A stretch of 64,000 nucleotides of DNA from contig NZ_BAUJ01000021.1 of NCBI RefSeq assembly GCF_000496695.1, forward strand, positions 1 through 64,000. Reading direction: 5' to 3'. Below are positions 55,286-64,000 of this stretch, one piece after another. Under the pieces are notes generated by a model. It searched no databases. It was not told the DNA's origin and worked only from the letters and a program-made list of their open reading frames with translations. The stretch comes from Vibrio halioticoli NBRC 102217. GTDB lineage: Bacteria; Pseudomonadota; Gammaproteobacteria; Enterobacterales; Vibrionaceae. How positions within the stretch are numbered: the stretch's first letter is position 1; each line of letters begins with the position of its first letter. The position numbers and the translations under genes are program-made.

Positions 55286-55362
55286 TGGTGGATCCGGGCG
55301 AACTCGAATCGCCGACCCCTGCCATGTCAAGGCAGTACTCTAACCAACTGAGCTACGGATCC
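55286..55362 (-). tRNA. tRNA-Val(GAC), island-proximal copy
   Basis: A 77-nt complete cloverleaf on the minus strand. The acceptor GGATCCG pairs with CGGATCC, the anticodon loop is TTGACAT with anticodon GAC, the T-loop is GTTCGAATC-like in reverse, and CCA is encoded. Its 3' part is the right attachment copy of the island. The acceptor differs from the next two copies (GGATCCG instead of GGGTCCG), with compensation on both strands. Confidence 0.95.
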
Positions 55363-55398
55363 AAATTGTTCAATAGTGCATTAATATGCAACAGTAGA

Positions 55399-55475
55399 TG
55401 GTGGGTCCGGGCGAACTCGAATCGCCGACCCCCGCCATGTCAAGGCGGTACTCTAACCAACTGAGCTACGGACCC
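55399..55475 (-). tRNA. tRNA-Val(GAC), second copy
   Basis: A 77-nt tRNA with acceptor GGGTCCG/CGGACCC, anticodon stem CCGCC/GGCGG, anticodon GAC and encoded CCA. Its 3' 46 nt are identical to the displaced fragment at 20,000-20,045. Confidence 0.95.
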
Positions 55476-55513
55476 AAATTTTGTTGTTCAATTTGCATGT
55501 CAACGCAAGAGGA

Positions 55514-55590
55514 TGGTGGGTCCGGGCGAATTCGAATCGCCGACCCCTACCATGTCAAGGTAGTACTCTAACCAACTGAGCTACGGACCC
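55514..55590 (-). tRNA. tRNA-Val(GAC), third copy
   Basis: A 77-nt tRNA with acceptor GGGTCCG/CGGACCC, anticodon stem CTACC/GGTAG, anticodon GAC and encoded CCA. It is the promoter-proximal copy of the leftward tRNA array; the 247 bp to the next gene should hold the array promoter. Confidence 0.95.
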
Positions 55591-55837
55591 ATCTTCTTGA
55601 ACCAGACTGATGTTAGCGATAAGCGCGGTTGGGTTCAAGCACAAATCCTCGCTTTGTGAACTGTTTGCCGTTTTTGTAATCGGCTAGAGCATTTTTTGAA
55701 TAAAAAGCGATCAATATTGTCGAGATCTCGACAAGCTTAATTAATGGGATCATTCAAAGAATCGCCACTTAGGTATTTGAATTCTTAGTTGAATTTGCCA
55801 TCCTCATACTAGTGATTGGATTTACTTAGGAAAGGGA

Positions 55838-56857
55838 ATGACTTCGGCAGAGCAGCATATCAACCTTGTTCGACTAGATGACGTTAAGTTTTTCGTCGAT
55901 CTTTTAATGCAAATCGATGCAGATGCTTATCAGCTTCTTCGTCAAGCAACCATCCCCAATGACATTAATAGCGCCAACAACTACGATTGCTTACCAGAAA
56001 GTGCAGTGCTCAATGCGCTTGAAGTCTTAGGTTCACACTACACAAAGGATGAGTTGGGAATCATCTTTTGGGAAGGGATCCGCAATAGTTATATGCCTAC
56101 CTTTGTGTCGCAACTTTCTGAACATGAATCTGTTTTAGACGCCTGCCACGAATTGACTGAACTTGTTCAACTATCTTCTCCAAATGCAAAGGTATATCCA
56201 ACGTTTGTTGCTGGTTCCTGGTGGTTAGTTAGAGAAAAGCTGGGGCACAAAGAGTCTTGGTATCAAGATGCTGAAGTGTTTTCCGTTTTATTTATGGTGG
56301 AGTTCATTCGTTCAATCACTCAGACAACGTGGAACCCGGAGCAGATTGCTTTGGTGAGTGAGCATAGTGATCTCTATAATAGTTTGCCCACTTTGCATAA
56401 TGTTACCTTTATCTATCAGCGCACAGCCACCGCTATTAAGATCCCTGAATCTATAATGGAGCGCCGGCCGCACTTTTATGGGGAGTCATCTAACCCAAAT
56501 CCTATTAAGCCTATCTTGTTCAATAAGCCAACTTTTATGGATACCTTTCGCTTAGCAATTTCACCTTACTTGTCTATGGGAAAACTACCCGTCAAGGTGG
56601 CGGCAGAGATATTAAGGATGAACGTTAGAACCTTGCAGCGCCGATTAGCAAAAGAAGGCTTGGTATACAAAGAACTGATTGAAGATATGACTTTTGAACT
56701 CATTGTCGATGCAATAACAGAGCCCCAAGAATCCTTAACCACTATTGCCAATAAGTTTGGTTACTCCGATGCCGCTCACTTTACGCGCGCCTTTAAGCGT
56801 CGCTATAACCTAACGCCTAGCGCGTTTAGAAAGTCTCTTACTAAAGGGCGAGAATAA
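55838..56857 (+). CDS. AraC-family regulator with arabinose-binding-like domain
   Basis: A 339-residue regulator. The N-terminal ~190 residues match the Arabinose_bd-type ligand domain (PF12625 pattern: DAYQLLRQATIP, VLNALEVLG). The C-terminal ~100 residues are an AraC double helix-turn-helix (VKVAAEILRMNVRTLQRRL, then IANKFGYSDAAHFTRAFKR). It has an AGGAAAGGG ribosome site. The next gene, 238 bp downstream on the same strand, is a secreted amidohydrolase that may be its target (inference). The ligand is unknown. Codon use returns to the chromosome style of the left flank. Confidence 0.87.
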   Translation: MTSAEQHINLVRLDDVKFFVDLLMQIDADAYQLLRQATIPNDINSANNYDCLPESAVLNALEVLGSHYTKDELGIIFWEGIRNSYMPTFVSQLSEHESVLDACHELTELVQLSSPNAKVYPTFVAGSWWLVREKLGHKESWYQDAEVFSVLFMVEFIRSITQTTWNPEQIALVSEHSDLYNSLPTLHNVTFIYQRTATAIKIPESIMERRPHFYGESSNPNPIKPILFNKPTFMDTFRLAISPYLSMGKLPVKVAAEILRMNVRTLQRRLAKEGLVYKELIEDMTFELIVDAITEPQESLTTIANKFGYSDAAHFTRAFKRRYNLTPSAFRKSLTKGRE

Positions 56858-57095
56858 AGTGCTCATTTTCCTGTGTCATCAAATGGCAATTATTGAAAGC
56901 GCAAAGTCCTTAATATCCATTTTAAGTTGTTGAGTGTTACAGAAGTTAATTAACAAATTCTAATCATTAAGGTGATGTAACAGTAGGGAATAAACACAGA
57001 CCTGCACAATAGCTTCATTGATAGATGGATATACCGTCATTAGACCTGACGAATCACGATGGATATTAAGTTAGACGCTTTCTAGGAAACCACAA

Positions 57096-58469
57096 ATGAA
57101 AAACGTTTTAAAACTTTCAGCAGTTGCAATTTCATGTTCTTTCGCATTTTCAGCTTCGGCAGCAACGACTATTTTTAAGAACGTCGATGTTTTCAACGGT
57201 ACAGAAGACAAGCTGTATGAAGACCATTATGTAATGGTTGTTGATAATAAAATTGAACAGATTTCAGCTAAAGAAATCACAGCAGAAGATGCGACGGTGA
57301 TTGATGGTGAGGGTAAAACGCTAATGCCAGGTTTGATTGATGGCCACGCGCACATCATGATTAACTACCACTTTGACCAAATTGAGAAGAACAAAGACCT
57401 TACAGATATCTCAATTAACTCGGTTACGGTAGCTGAGCGTTATCTGCAAGATGGCTTTACCACAGTGCGTGATATGGGTGGCCCAGCGTTTGGTTTGGCT
57501 CGCGAAATTGAAGCAGGGAATGTGGAAGGGCCGCGCCTTTATCCGTCAGGCGCATTTATCTCACAAACCTCAGGGCATGGTGACTTCCGAGACCGTAATG
57601 ATGCAGGTTTCTCTCCAAAAACAGCAGGCGACTTATCTAATTTCGAACGTATGGGCATTGGCGCGGTAGCTGATGGTGTACCTGAAGTGCAGCAAGCAAC
57701 GCGTACTAACTTACGAAACGGCGCGACTCAAATCAAAATCATGGCGGGTGGTGGTGGTTCATCACGTTTTGACCCAATTGATACGGTTCAATATTCAGTG
57801 GAAGAAACCTGTGCCATTGTAGAGGCTGCCAAAGATTGGAACACCTATGTTGCGGCTCATACATTTAATGATCGTTCAGTGAACCGCTTGCTTGATTGCG
57901 GTGTTAAAACCTTCGAGCACGGCTTCTTTATTAACGACGATACGATGAAGCGTATTGCGAAAGAGGGTGGTTACGTAGTGCCGCAAATGTGGGGACTATC
58001 GCCAGATTTGGCTAAGAACCCTCTGATGCCAGCCGATAAACTGCCTATGGTGGCGAAACTTCAAGAGGCGTACGGTGACTATGGTCAACGTCTACTTAAA
58101 AACAATGTAAAAGTAGTCTTTGCTTCAGATTATGTGGGCGTGAATTCAGATGCCGAGCGTGCACGTCGTTATGAGATTTACTGGCGTACACAAGCATTTG
58201 GCAGCAACTACGAAGTACTAAAACAAATGACGTCTATTGCGGGTGAAATGCTTGCAATGTCCGGCCCTCGCGGAACAACGCAAGGTAAACTGGGTGTGAT
58301 TGAAAAAGGCGCTGTTGCAGACATGATTCTAGTGGATGGTAACCCATTGGAAGATATGTCAGTAATTGGTGCAACCGAAAAATGGTTTGATGCGGACCCT
58401 GAGTACAAAGAGATTGAAACTATCAAGCTTGTAATGAAAGACGGCAAAATCTACCGCAACAAGCTGTAA
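57096..58469 (+). CDS. secreted amidohydrolase (imidazolonepropionase-like)
   Basis: A 457-residue metal-dependent hydrolase with a cleavable signal peptide (residues 1-22, ending SASA), so it is periplasmic. The amidohydrolase marks are LIDGHAHIM (metal His-x-His), QIKIMAGGGGSS, VAAHTFND (His) and VVFASDYVG (Asp). It may hydrolyse Xaa-Pro-type peptides or cyclic amides, as related exported members do. The last ~60 residues form the usual composite beta sandwich (GVIEKGAVADMILVDGNPLE). It is followed by a terminator, and then by a DUF3299 protein and a porin, which could supply or use its products (inference). Confidence 0.88.
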   Translation: MKNVLKLSAVAISCSFAFSASAATTIFKNVDVFNGTEDKLYEDHYVMVVDNKIEQISAKEITAEDATVIDGEGKTLMPGLIDGHAHIMINYHFDQIEKNKDLTDISINSVTVAERYLQDGFTTVRDMGGPAFGLAREIEAGNVEGPRLYPSGAFISQTSGHGDFRDRNDAGFSPKTAGDLSNFERMGIGAVADGVPEVQQATRTNLRNGATQIKIMAGGGGSSRFDPIDTVQYSVEETCAIVEAAKDWNTYVAAHTFNDRSVNRLLDCGVKTFEHGFFINDDTMKRIAKEGGYVVPQMWGLSPDLAKNPLMPADKLPMVAKLQEAYGDYGQRLLKNNVKVVFASDYVGVNSDAERARRYEIYWRTQAFGSNYEVLKQMTSIAGEMLAMSGPRGTTQGKLGVIEKGAVADMILVDGNPLEDMSVIGATEKWFDADPEYKEIETIKLVMKDGKIYRNKL

Positions 58470-58526
58470 TCAATCCCGTTCCTATTAGCTGATTAGAAAC
58501 GTTGTTAAGTAACGTTGTTAAGTAAC

Positions 58527-58557
58527 AAGGCAGGGTTTAGAGCTCTGCCTTCTTTTT
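58527..58557 (+). terminator. Rho-independent terminator after the amidohydrolase gene
   Basis: 7-bp arms AAGGCAG / CTGCCTT with an 11-nt loop and a T run. A 13-bp tandem repeat (ACGTTGTTAAGTA twice) lies just before it. Confidence 0.75.
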
Positions 58558-58570
58558 GAGGTGTTTGTAA

Positions 58571-59236
58571 ATGAAATTGTTAAAACGAATCCTACTTGGA
58601 AGTGCATTGTTGTTCTCATTAAATGTTGTTGCCGAGGAGATGGAACCTACATTTTGGCAAGACTTGCTTCCTCAAGTGGACACAGTAGAAGACCCGTTTG
58701 CAGCGCTGGATTCAAACCAGCTTTATGATTTAGGCACCATTGCTCGTTATCGCGATGCTCAAAAAGTAGAAGGGTTCAAACCGTCTGAAGCTTCTCAAAA
58801 AGAGATGGCGCAACTTGAAGAAAACTTTGCAAAATCTAACATTGATGTAGACGCGCTATTTGTTCAGCGAGAAAAGATCATGCAGCAGCGCACGAAACTT
58901 GCCACCTTACCGAATCAAGGTGTGCTTAATAAACCTCATCGTATACCTGGGTTTATTACTCCTGTTGAAATTGACGGTAATAAGGTGACTAAGTTTTTTC
59001 TAGTCCCTACAGCAGGCGCATGCATTCATACGCCACCGCCACCACCTAATCAGATTGTATTCGTTGAATATCCAGCAGGCATTGAACTGGTGAGTTTGCA
59101 AACGCCAGTATGGGTTGAAGGTGAACTATTTAATGAAGCTACAGCCGCTGATGTGAATTACAGCGATGGCGCAAGCAATGTTGAGACTGTGTACCAGATG
59201 TCAGCGCAGGAAGTAGAACTGTATCAAATGAACTAA
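58571..59236 (+). CDS. DUF3299 periplasmic protein
   Basis: A 221-residue protein with a signal peptide (about residues 1-21, ending VVA before EEME). The C-terminal half carries the DUF3299 signature: HRIPGFITPVEIDG, then FFLVPTAGACIHTPPPPPNQ and IVFVEYPAG. Members are periplasmic, and their function is not established. The conserved Cys-Ile-His after GA could bind a metal. The gene lies 102 bp after the amidohydrolase and 89 bp before an OprB-like porin, on the same strand. The start has a GAGGTG site at good distance. Confidence 0.83.
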   Translation: MKLLKRILLGSALLFSLNVVAEEMEPTFWQDLLPQVDTVEDPFAALDSNQLYDLGTIARYRDAQKVEGFKPSEASQKEMAQLEENFAKSNIDVDALFVQREKIMQQRTKLATLPNQGVLNKPHRIPGFITPVEIDGNKVTKFFLVPTAGACIHTPPPPPNQIVFVEYPAGIELVSLQTPVWVEGELFNEATAADVNYSDGASNVETVYQMSAQEVELYQMN

Positions 59237-59325
59237 ATCATTTAATGAGTGACGCATAAAGGGCGTCGCAGTCTTATTATTAAGGCTAAACTATAATTAA
59301 ATCATAAAGATACTAAGGGTGTGAC

Positions 59326-60588
59326 ATGGCTTTGACTTCTAGACTTTCTAAACCTTGCTTAGCAATTGTAACGGTACTTGCATCAGCAACGGCTTTTGCT
59401 GAAAGCGCAAATTTTGAAGGCCCAGATTCTGTAGAGAACACGATTGCTGCGCAAAAGGGCGAGCAAAAGCACTGGCGAGAAGAGTTGTCTGCACACGGCT
59501 TTACCTTTGGTGCGGATTATTTTGCTAAAGGCTTGGCAAGTAGCAATGGGGCTACTGGTGATGATGTGACCGCTTCTTCAGGTGTCGCTCGTTTGTATGG
59601 TCAATGGAGCCTAGTGGGTCGTGAGTCTGGCAATACTGGTAGCTTAATTTGGAAGATTGAACATCGGCATGCTTATTCAGATTATGCTCCTAAGGATTTT
59701 TCCGGGATTACGGGTAATCCTTTAAATCCTGATACCTTGGGATATATGGGGTTGATGTCACCCGCATTTAGTGATCAAGGGTTTCGGGTAACGGATCTTA
59801 ACTGGAAGCAAAAGATCAATGGTGGCCGAGGTACTATCCAGATTGGTTGGCAAGATGTGACCAACTACGTTGATACTTATGCATTAGCAAGTCCTTGGAC
59901 TGGATTTTCAAACCTCGCTTTTTCTACGGGTTCTGGTGCTATGGGCTTGCCCGATGATGGTATTTTGGCATTGTCTGCAGGTCATATGATTGGCGACAGC
60001 TTTTATGTGATTGCGGGTATTGCGGATGCCAAAGGCGATTCCAGTGATATTTTTGAGGGCTTCAATACCGTCGGTGATGGTGACTATTTCACTACTTTAG
60101 AGCTAGGCTGGACGGCATCACAACAGCAAATTTTTACAGAGAATTTTCATGTGACTTTATGGCATATGGATGCCACAGACCGCCACAACATTGACCCTTT
60201 TGGCTCTAAGGGCGAAGACGGAAAAGGTATTAATTTCTCGTATAGCACCTTTGTAACGCCTCAAATCATGCCATTCGTACGTGGCGGTTTTTCTGATGGT
60301 GGTGTGGCTTTGTATCAAAAATCGATCAGTGCTGGTTTTGGATACTTCGGGTTAGGTGGCGCGAAAAACAACCTTGGTTTTGCCGTGAACTGGAGCGAAA
60401 TCAATGAGAATTATTTCTTAGCTTCCGCTGCTAGTAGTGATAATCAAGTGACCGCCGAACTTTACTACAACATGCAGTTTGGCGATCATTTTCAGCTCAC
60501 CCCTGATGTGCAATTTATCAATAATCCAGCGCTATCTAATGAAGATACAGCGCTGGTGGTTGGCGTGCGAGGGCGAGTGTTTTTCTAA
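59326..60588 (+). CDS. OprB-like carbohydrate porin
   Basis: A 420-residue outer-membrane protein with a signal peptide (cleavage near residue 25, TAFA). It has a barrel with many amphipathic strands, ends in RGRVFF with a terminal Phe, and shows OprB-like segments (WREELSAHGFTFGADYFAKG, FRVTDLNWKQ, ISAGFGYFG). OprB-family porins allow diffusion of sugars or other small solutes. It is the last of three exported-protein genes on this strand after the AraC regulator. The terminator at 60,618 overlaps the 3' end of the converging exporter gene. Confidence 0.82.
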   Translation: MALTSRLSKPCLAIVTVLASATAFAESANFEGPDSVENTIAAQKGEQKHWREELSAHGFTFGADYFAKGLASSNGATGDDVTASSGVARLYGQWSLVGRESGNTGSLIWKIEHRHAYSDYAPKDFSGITGNPLNPDTLGYMGLMSPAFSDQGFRVTDLNWKQKINGGRGTIQIGWQDVTNYVDTYALASPWTGFSNLAFSTGSGAMGLPDDGILALSAGHMIGDSFYVIAGIADAKGDSSDIFEGFNTVGDGDYFTTLELGWTASQQQIFTENFHVTLWHMDATDRHNIDPFGSKGEDGKGINFSYSTFVTPQIMPFVRGGFSDGGVALYQKSISAGFGYFGLGGAKNNLGFAVNWSEINENYFLASAASSDNQVTAELYYNMQFGDHFQLTPDVQFINNPALSNEDTALVVGVRGRVFF

Positions 60589-60617
60589 CCTAATGGTTTA
60601 GCTCTCTTGTTATAAAC

Positions 60618-60658
60618 AGACGTTACTTATCGTAAACCTTTAAGGTAACGTCTTTTTT
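60618..60658 (+). terminator. Rho-independent terminator after the porin gene
   Basis: 9-bp arms AGACGTTAC / GTAACGTCT with an 18-nt loop and six T. It overlaps the last bases of the converging exporter gene. Confidence 0.75.
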
Positions 60659-61807
60659 ATAAAAGATGAACCATGCTAGAGGGAGCGCCATAACGATAGC
60701 CATGATGTGTAGTGAAGCCATTGGCAATAAATTGACCAACCCTACCAATGCTGATGCGCCCGCCATTTGAAAAAAACCTAATAATGAGGCAGCAGTGCCA
60801 GCTCGCTTAGAAAATGGCGCTAATGCTGAACTACAACAAATGCCTAAAATCAAACAAAAACCTGTGCTCGCGACAAAAATTGGTCCCATAAAAGCAAATG
60901 GGTGAGCGATGTGACTGAGCAATAAAATCAGCAGTGCGGCGCAACTGCACATGGTGATAGCAAGTTGTAGCGCTTTGGTTTTGCCCAGTTTTCTAATGGC
61001 GATGGGCGCAATAAAGGAAGCAAGTATGTTGATGATGGCGTTGCTGCCAAACCAAATAGAAAAAGAGGTTGGGTTTAAGTTAAGCTCAACCATTAACCGG
61101 ATTGGCGCAATACTGACAAAGGCGATGATGATCGCCATCGCAAGCATCACAAGGCCACTATTAAATTGAAAAATACTGTTGTGTAATATGGGCTTATATT
61201 GCGCCCAGTGAATCAATTTCGCGCTGCATACGGTGTTCTCTGGTCGTGTTTCAGGTAAGCGCCATAGAGAAATAATCCCAATTAATAACGCATAGCCAGT
61301 CATGAAATAAAAGGTGGCTCGCCAGTTCCACGTTTCGCTGAGCCATCCACCAACAAAAGGTGCTAATGCAGGGATCACGCAGATAACGCCGTTGATATAG
61401 CTATAAATAGAGGCGGTTCTTTCACTAGAATAACTGTCTCTTACACCAGACATCACGCTTACCGACACCGCACAAGTGCCCAGACCTTGAAATATACGAG
61501 TCAGCCATAGCATTTCTATTTGCTGTGATAATGCCGCCACAGTTGAACTGGCAATGTACAGCATTAAACCTGCAATGATCAGTGGCTTACGGCCATACCT
61601 ATCCGCCAGTGGTCCCGCAATTAGCTGCCCAATCCCTAAAGCAGCAAGAAATAATGTAATGGTGACTTGGATATTACTCAATGGAGTTTGTAGGCTATCC
61701 GCTATTTGAGGGAAAGCGGGAAGATAAATATCAATCCCCATAGGGCTTACTATGATAAGCAGTAAAAATAAGTAGATAGGGGGTTTTGCGTTCATTTGGG
61801 CTGTCAT
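60623..61807 (-). CDS. Bcr/CflA-type MFS drug exporter
   Basis: A ~394-residue inner-membrane protein with twelve hydrophobic segments, of the Bcr/CflA subfamily of 12-TM proton antiporters. Typical marks: MGIDIYLPAFPQIAD in the first helix region, GPLADRYGRKPLI in loop 2-3, and RIFQGLGTCAVSV in helix 4. It may export antibiotics or metabolites. I chose the ATG at 61,807 over the upstream TTG at 61,825. It is divergent from a LysR regulator ninety bases away, the usual control arrangement. Confidence 0.88.
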   Translation of the reverse strand: MTAQMNAKPPIYLFLLLIIVSPMGIDIYLPAFPQIADSLQTPLSNIQVTITLFLAALGIGQLIAGPLADRYGRKPLIIAGLMLYIASSTVAALSQQIEMLWLTRIFQGLGTCAVSVSVMSGVRDSYSSERTASIYSYINGVICVIPALAPFVGGWLSETWNWRATFYFMTGYALLIGIISLWRLPETRPENTVCSAKLIHWAQYKPILHNSIFQFNSGLVMLAMAIIIAFVSIAPIRLMVELNLNPTSFSIWFGSNAIINILASFIAPIAIRKLGKTKALQLAITMCSCAALLILLLSHIAHPFAFMGPIFVASTGFCLILGICCSSALAPFSKRAGTAASLLGFFQMAGASALVGLVNLLPMASLHIMAIVMALPLAWFIFYKKDVTLKVYDK

Positions 61808-61896
61808 GGTTAGGTGTTGGTGCAAAGCTTATCAATCTTGAGATATGAGTAATATTGAATTATTGTCATCTTAGACTTTCCTTAATGGAATATTAC

Positions 61897-62844
61897 ATGA
61901 AGCTAGACCATATCGACCTAAATCTATTGCGACTAATGTTGATCTTGCTTGAAGATGGCAGTGTAAGTCGCGCTGCTACTAGGCTAAATCTTAGTCAGTC
62001 AGCGGTGAGTAAGCAATTAACGCGACTTCGAGAGCAGTTAGGTGAAGTGCTTAATGATCCTTTGTTTATCAGAACGGGAAGAGGATTAACGCCCACAGTG
62101 CGAGCCAGTAAATTAGAGCAACCGCTACTTCAGTGGTTACGAGACTCGCACAGTATGCTATTGCCTGAAACCTTTGAACCTAGCCAAGATGAGCGTAATT
62201 TTACAATAAGTATTTGCGAAACCGCGTTTCCGGTCATTATTCCACGTTTGATGCCTTTACTGGCTATGCGTGCACCGGGTATGCAATTGAGCATAGTGCC
62301 CAAAACGAAGCACAGTGTGAATTTGTTGAATCAAGGGGAGTTGGACTTACTGATTACCGCAAAAGACACCGACTTGCGGGCGCAAGCCTCAAATTCAATT
62401 TTTGGTCTGCAAGATCAGCCAAATCTAGAGCTTTATCGCGATCAGCATATCTGTCTTGTAGGTAAGAAGAATCATATACCTAAAGAGCAATGGAATATTG
62501 AGTCATTTTTGCAAACTGATTTAGTACGAATATACGTTGAAGAAAGTGAGTTTTGGTTATTAGATAGGGTAGCGGCAGATCAAGGACAAAGGTTAAAAGA
62601 CAAAGCTAAAGTTCCTGATTTTCATAGCGCAGCTCTATTAGCGCAACATTCAAACATGATGCTGGTATGTACATCTATTTTTGCCGAGCAGTTAGCTCAG
62701 CGATATGCTTTACAATTATTGCCTTTACCATTTGACTTAAAGCCCGTGAGTTATCGAATGTTATGGACTAGCATGTTAGAGAGCGACTCAGCTCACCAAT
62801 GGTTAAGAGATTTAATCATGCAATGCTGCCACGAACTTCAATAA
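61897..62844 (+). CDS. LysR-family regulator
   Basis: A ~315-residue LysR-type regulator. It has an N-terminal winged helix (MKLDHIDLNLLRLMLILLEDG, SVSRAATRLNLSQSAVSKQL) and a periplasmic-binding-like effector domain from about residue 90. I use the ATG at 61,897, with TGGA upstream, because family members begin at this residue; the track-length start at 61,855 is a TTG. It is divergent from the Bcr/CflA exporter gene and probably controls it. The inducer is unknown. Confidence 0.88.
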   Translation: MKLDHIDLNLLRLMLILLEDGSVSRAATRLNLSQSAVSKQLTRLREQLGEVLNDPLFIRTGRGLTPTVRASKLEQPLLQWLRDSHSMLLPETFEPSQDERNFTISICETAFPVIIPRLMPLLAMRAPGMQLSIVPKTKHSVNLLNQGELDLLITAKDTDLRAQASNSIFGLQDQPNLELYRDQHICLVGKKNHIPKEQWNIESFLQTDLVRIYVEESEFWLLDRVAADQGQRLKDKAKVPDFHSAALLAQHSNMMLVCTSIFAEQLAQRYALQLLPLPFDLKPVSYRMLWTSMLESDSAHQWLRDLIMQCCHELQ

Positions 62845-62941
62845 GATAACGTGATAAACCTCTCTTTTTGAGTTAAATTTGAACCATTCAAATCGGATTT
62901 ACACATTAAAGAGTACCGCTCTTAATTTATAAGGAACAAAG

Positions 62942-63931
62942 ATGATCAACATTGCCTTTTTTAGTACAAAGTCATATGACCAAGACGCGTTTGAGCAGGG
63001 AAAATCTGACTACGATGTGCAGTATCATTTTTATGATTTCTTACTCAACGAACAGACCGCTAAAATGGCAAAAGGCTGTGAAGTTGTTTGTGCGTTTGTG
63101 AACGATGACCTATCTCGACCAGTTTTAGAACAGCTAGCGGCAAGAGACGTTAAAATGATTGCTATGCGTTGCGCAGGCTTTAACAACGTTGATCTTGATG
63201 CAGCTAAAGAGCTAGGTATTCAAGTGGCGCGCGTTCCAGGCTATTCTCCTGAAGCTATTGCTGAACACGCTGTTGGTTTGATGATGACCTTAAACCGCCG
63301 CTTTCACAAAGCCTATCAGCGTACACGCGACGCAAACTTCTCTCTTGAGGGCTTAGTTGGCTTTAACTTTTTTGGACGCACAGCGGGCATTATAGGAACG
63401 GGTAAAATCGGTTGTGCGACTATTCGTATCCTTAAAGGCTTAGGAATGAACGTCCTTTGTTACGACCCATACCCAAATGATTTTGTGGTTGAAGCGGGTG
63501 CGACGTATTGCGATTTAGATACTCTTATTCAACAGTCTGATGTGATCTCTTTACACTGTCCCATGACACCTGAAAACTACCACCTTTTAGATGCAACCGC
63601 CTTTGGTAAAATGAAAGATGGCGTCATGATCATCAACACCAGTCGTGGTGAACTTGTCGATTCTATAGCTGCTATCGATGCACTAAAAGCTGGACGTATC
63701 GGTGCGTTAGGCTTGGATGTGTACGAAAGTGAGAAAGAACTGTTTTTCCACGATAAATCGAATGACGTTATTGTCGATGATGTGTTCCGTCGTTTATCTT
63801 CTTGTCACAACGTGCTATTTACCGGCCACCAAGCCTTTTTAACCAGAGACGCATTGAGCAGCATTGCTTCAACAACGCTTGCGAACATCGAAAACTTTAA
63901 GCAACAAAAAACGGATGCGAACTTCTTATAA
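62942..63931 (+). CDS. ldhA: D-lactate dehydrogenase
   Basis: A 329-residue D-2-hydroxyacid dehydrogenase of the fermentative LdhA type, which reduces pyruvate to D-lactate with NADH. Visible marks: MRCAGFNNVDLDAA, the nucleotide-binding GIIGTGKIG, the catalytic Arg in INTSRGELVD, the Glu in GLDVYESEKELF and the His in LFTGHQAFLT. Length and motif order match Vibrio and E. coli LdhA closely. It has an AAGGA ribosome site. It is the last gene in the window; the 69 bp after it hold short CCTATAAGCATA-like repeats and nothing else. Confidence 0.95.
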   Translation: MINIAFFSTKSYDQDAFEQGKSDYDVQYHFYDFLLNEQTAKMAKGCEVVCAFVNDDLSRPVLEQLAARDVKMIAMRCAGFNNVDLDAAKELGIQVARVPGYSPEAIAEHAVGLMMTLNRRFHKAYQRTRDANFSLEGLVGFNFFGRTAGIIGTGKIGCATIRILKGLGMNVLCYDPYPNDFVVEAGATYCDLDTLIQQSDVISLHCPMTPENYHLLDATAFGKMKDGVMIINTSRGELVDSIAAIDALKAGRIGALGLDVYESEKELFFHDKSNDVIVDDVFRRLSSCHNVLFTGHQAFLTRDALSSIASTTLANIENFKQQKTDANFL

Positions 63932-64000
63932 GCACAATACATTTCTATAAGCATACATTCCTATAAGCATATAGTTATGATGATTAGATAGCACATCTTA

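Larger units (their letters stand above)
20000..55331. mobile_element. tRNA-Val genomic island (about 35 kb)
   Basis: The bounds are a tRNA-Val 3' fragment on the left and an intact tRNA-Val on the right, sharing 45 nt with two mismatches. Direct TGG(A/T)CACAA repeats, likely integrase arm sites, lie just inside both ends. A recombinase trio occupies the left end, and an Xre regulator, excisionase and tyrosine integrase the right end. The cargo is the 27,868-52,518 gene cluster. No conjugation genes or replication origin are visible, so transfer would need outside help. The two recombination modules suggest a composite history. Confidence 0.88.

Overview
The window looks like a chromosome segment of a marine gammaproteobacterium, most likely Vibrio or a close relative. 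This rests on the gene families present (RmuC, SSB, SbcCD, a RIO1-like kinase, LdhA, an SgrR-like regulator), a tandem tRNA-Val(GAC) array, moderate-to-low GC by eye, and IS200-type debris. No 16S rRNA or other species marker is present, so the genus is an inference.

Layout. (1) 1-19,960 is ordinary chromosome: an isochorismatase-like hydrolase beside a GlxA/AraC-type regulator, a WYL regulator divergent from rmuC, an ssb gene, a threonine-aldolase-like gene bracketed by two copies of a long palindromic repeat, an SgrR-like regulator, a lipoprotein, two small outer-membrane barrels, the sbcD-sbcC operon, a RIO1-like kinase, a thioesterase and an SH3 protein. (2) 20,000-55,331 is a genomic island of about 35 kb inserted at the 3' end of a tRNA-Val gene. 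A 46-nt 3' tRNA fragment marks its left edge and an intact tRNA-Val its right edge. TGG(A/T)CACAA repeats lie just inside both edges. (3) 55,286-55,590 is the tRNA-Val array. (4) 55,838-63,931 is chromosome again: an AraC regulator, a secreted amidohydrolase, a DUF3299 protein, an OprB-like porin, a Bcr/CflA exporter with a divergent LysR regulator, and ldhA.

Inside the island the left end carries a three-gene module with at least one complete tyrosine recombinase. The right end carries an Xre-type regulator, an AlpA-like excisionase and a second tyrosine integrase. Between them, after a 1.4-kb strip of decayed genes, lies a tightly packed operon (27,868-51,318). Nearly every junction is an overlap of a few bases. 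In order it encodes: a vWA protein; a WXG100-like small protein; a coiled-coil protein with a PD-(D/E)XK-like tail; two small proteins; an FtsK/SpoIIIE-type ATPase with a coiled-coil head; a CARF-type protein with a PD-(D/E)XK nuclease tail (Card1/Can2-like); a second vWA protein; a PP2C phosphatase; a Ser/Thr kinase with a zinc ribbon; an UPF1-like SF1 helicase; a protein with two HEPN-type Rx4H motifs; a coiled-coil McrB-like AAA+ ATPase; a 1313-residue DUF2357 protein with two cold-shock-like segments and a possible Hsp70/actin-like segment; and a frame-disrupted small protein. A CARF ring-nuclease-like protein (TIGR02584/NE0113 type) follows.

Working model (inference). The vWA-PP2C-kinase triad (TerY-P type) would act as a phosphorylation switch controlling a nucleic-acid-processing machine built from the translocase, helicase, McrB/DUF2357 pair and nucleases. 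The CARF nuclease and ring nuclease suggest a cyclic-oligonucleotide or RNA-end signal. No CRISPR array, Cas10 or recognisable nucleotide cyclase is visible, so the source of any ligand is unknown. An anti-phage or anti-plasmid role is the most natural reading but is untested here.
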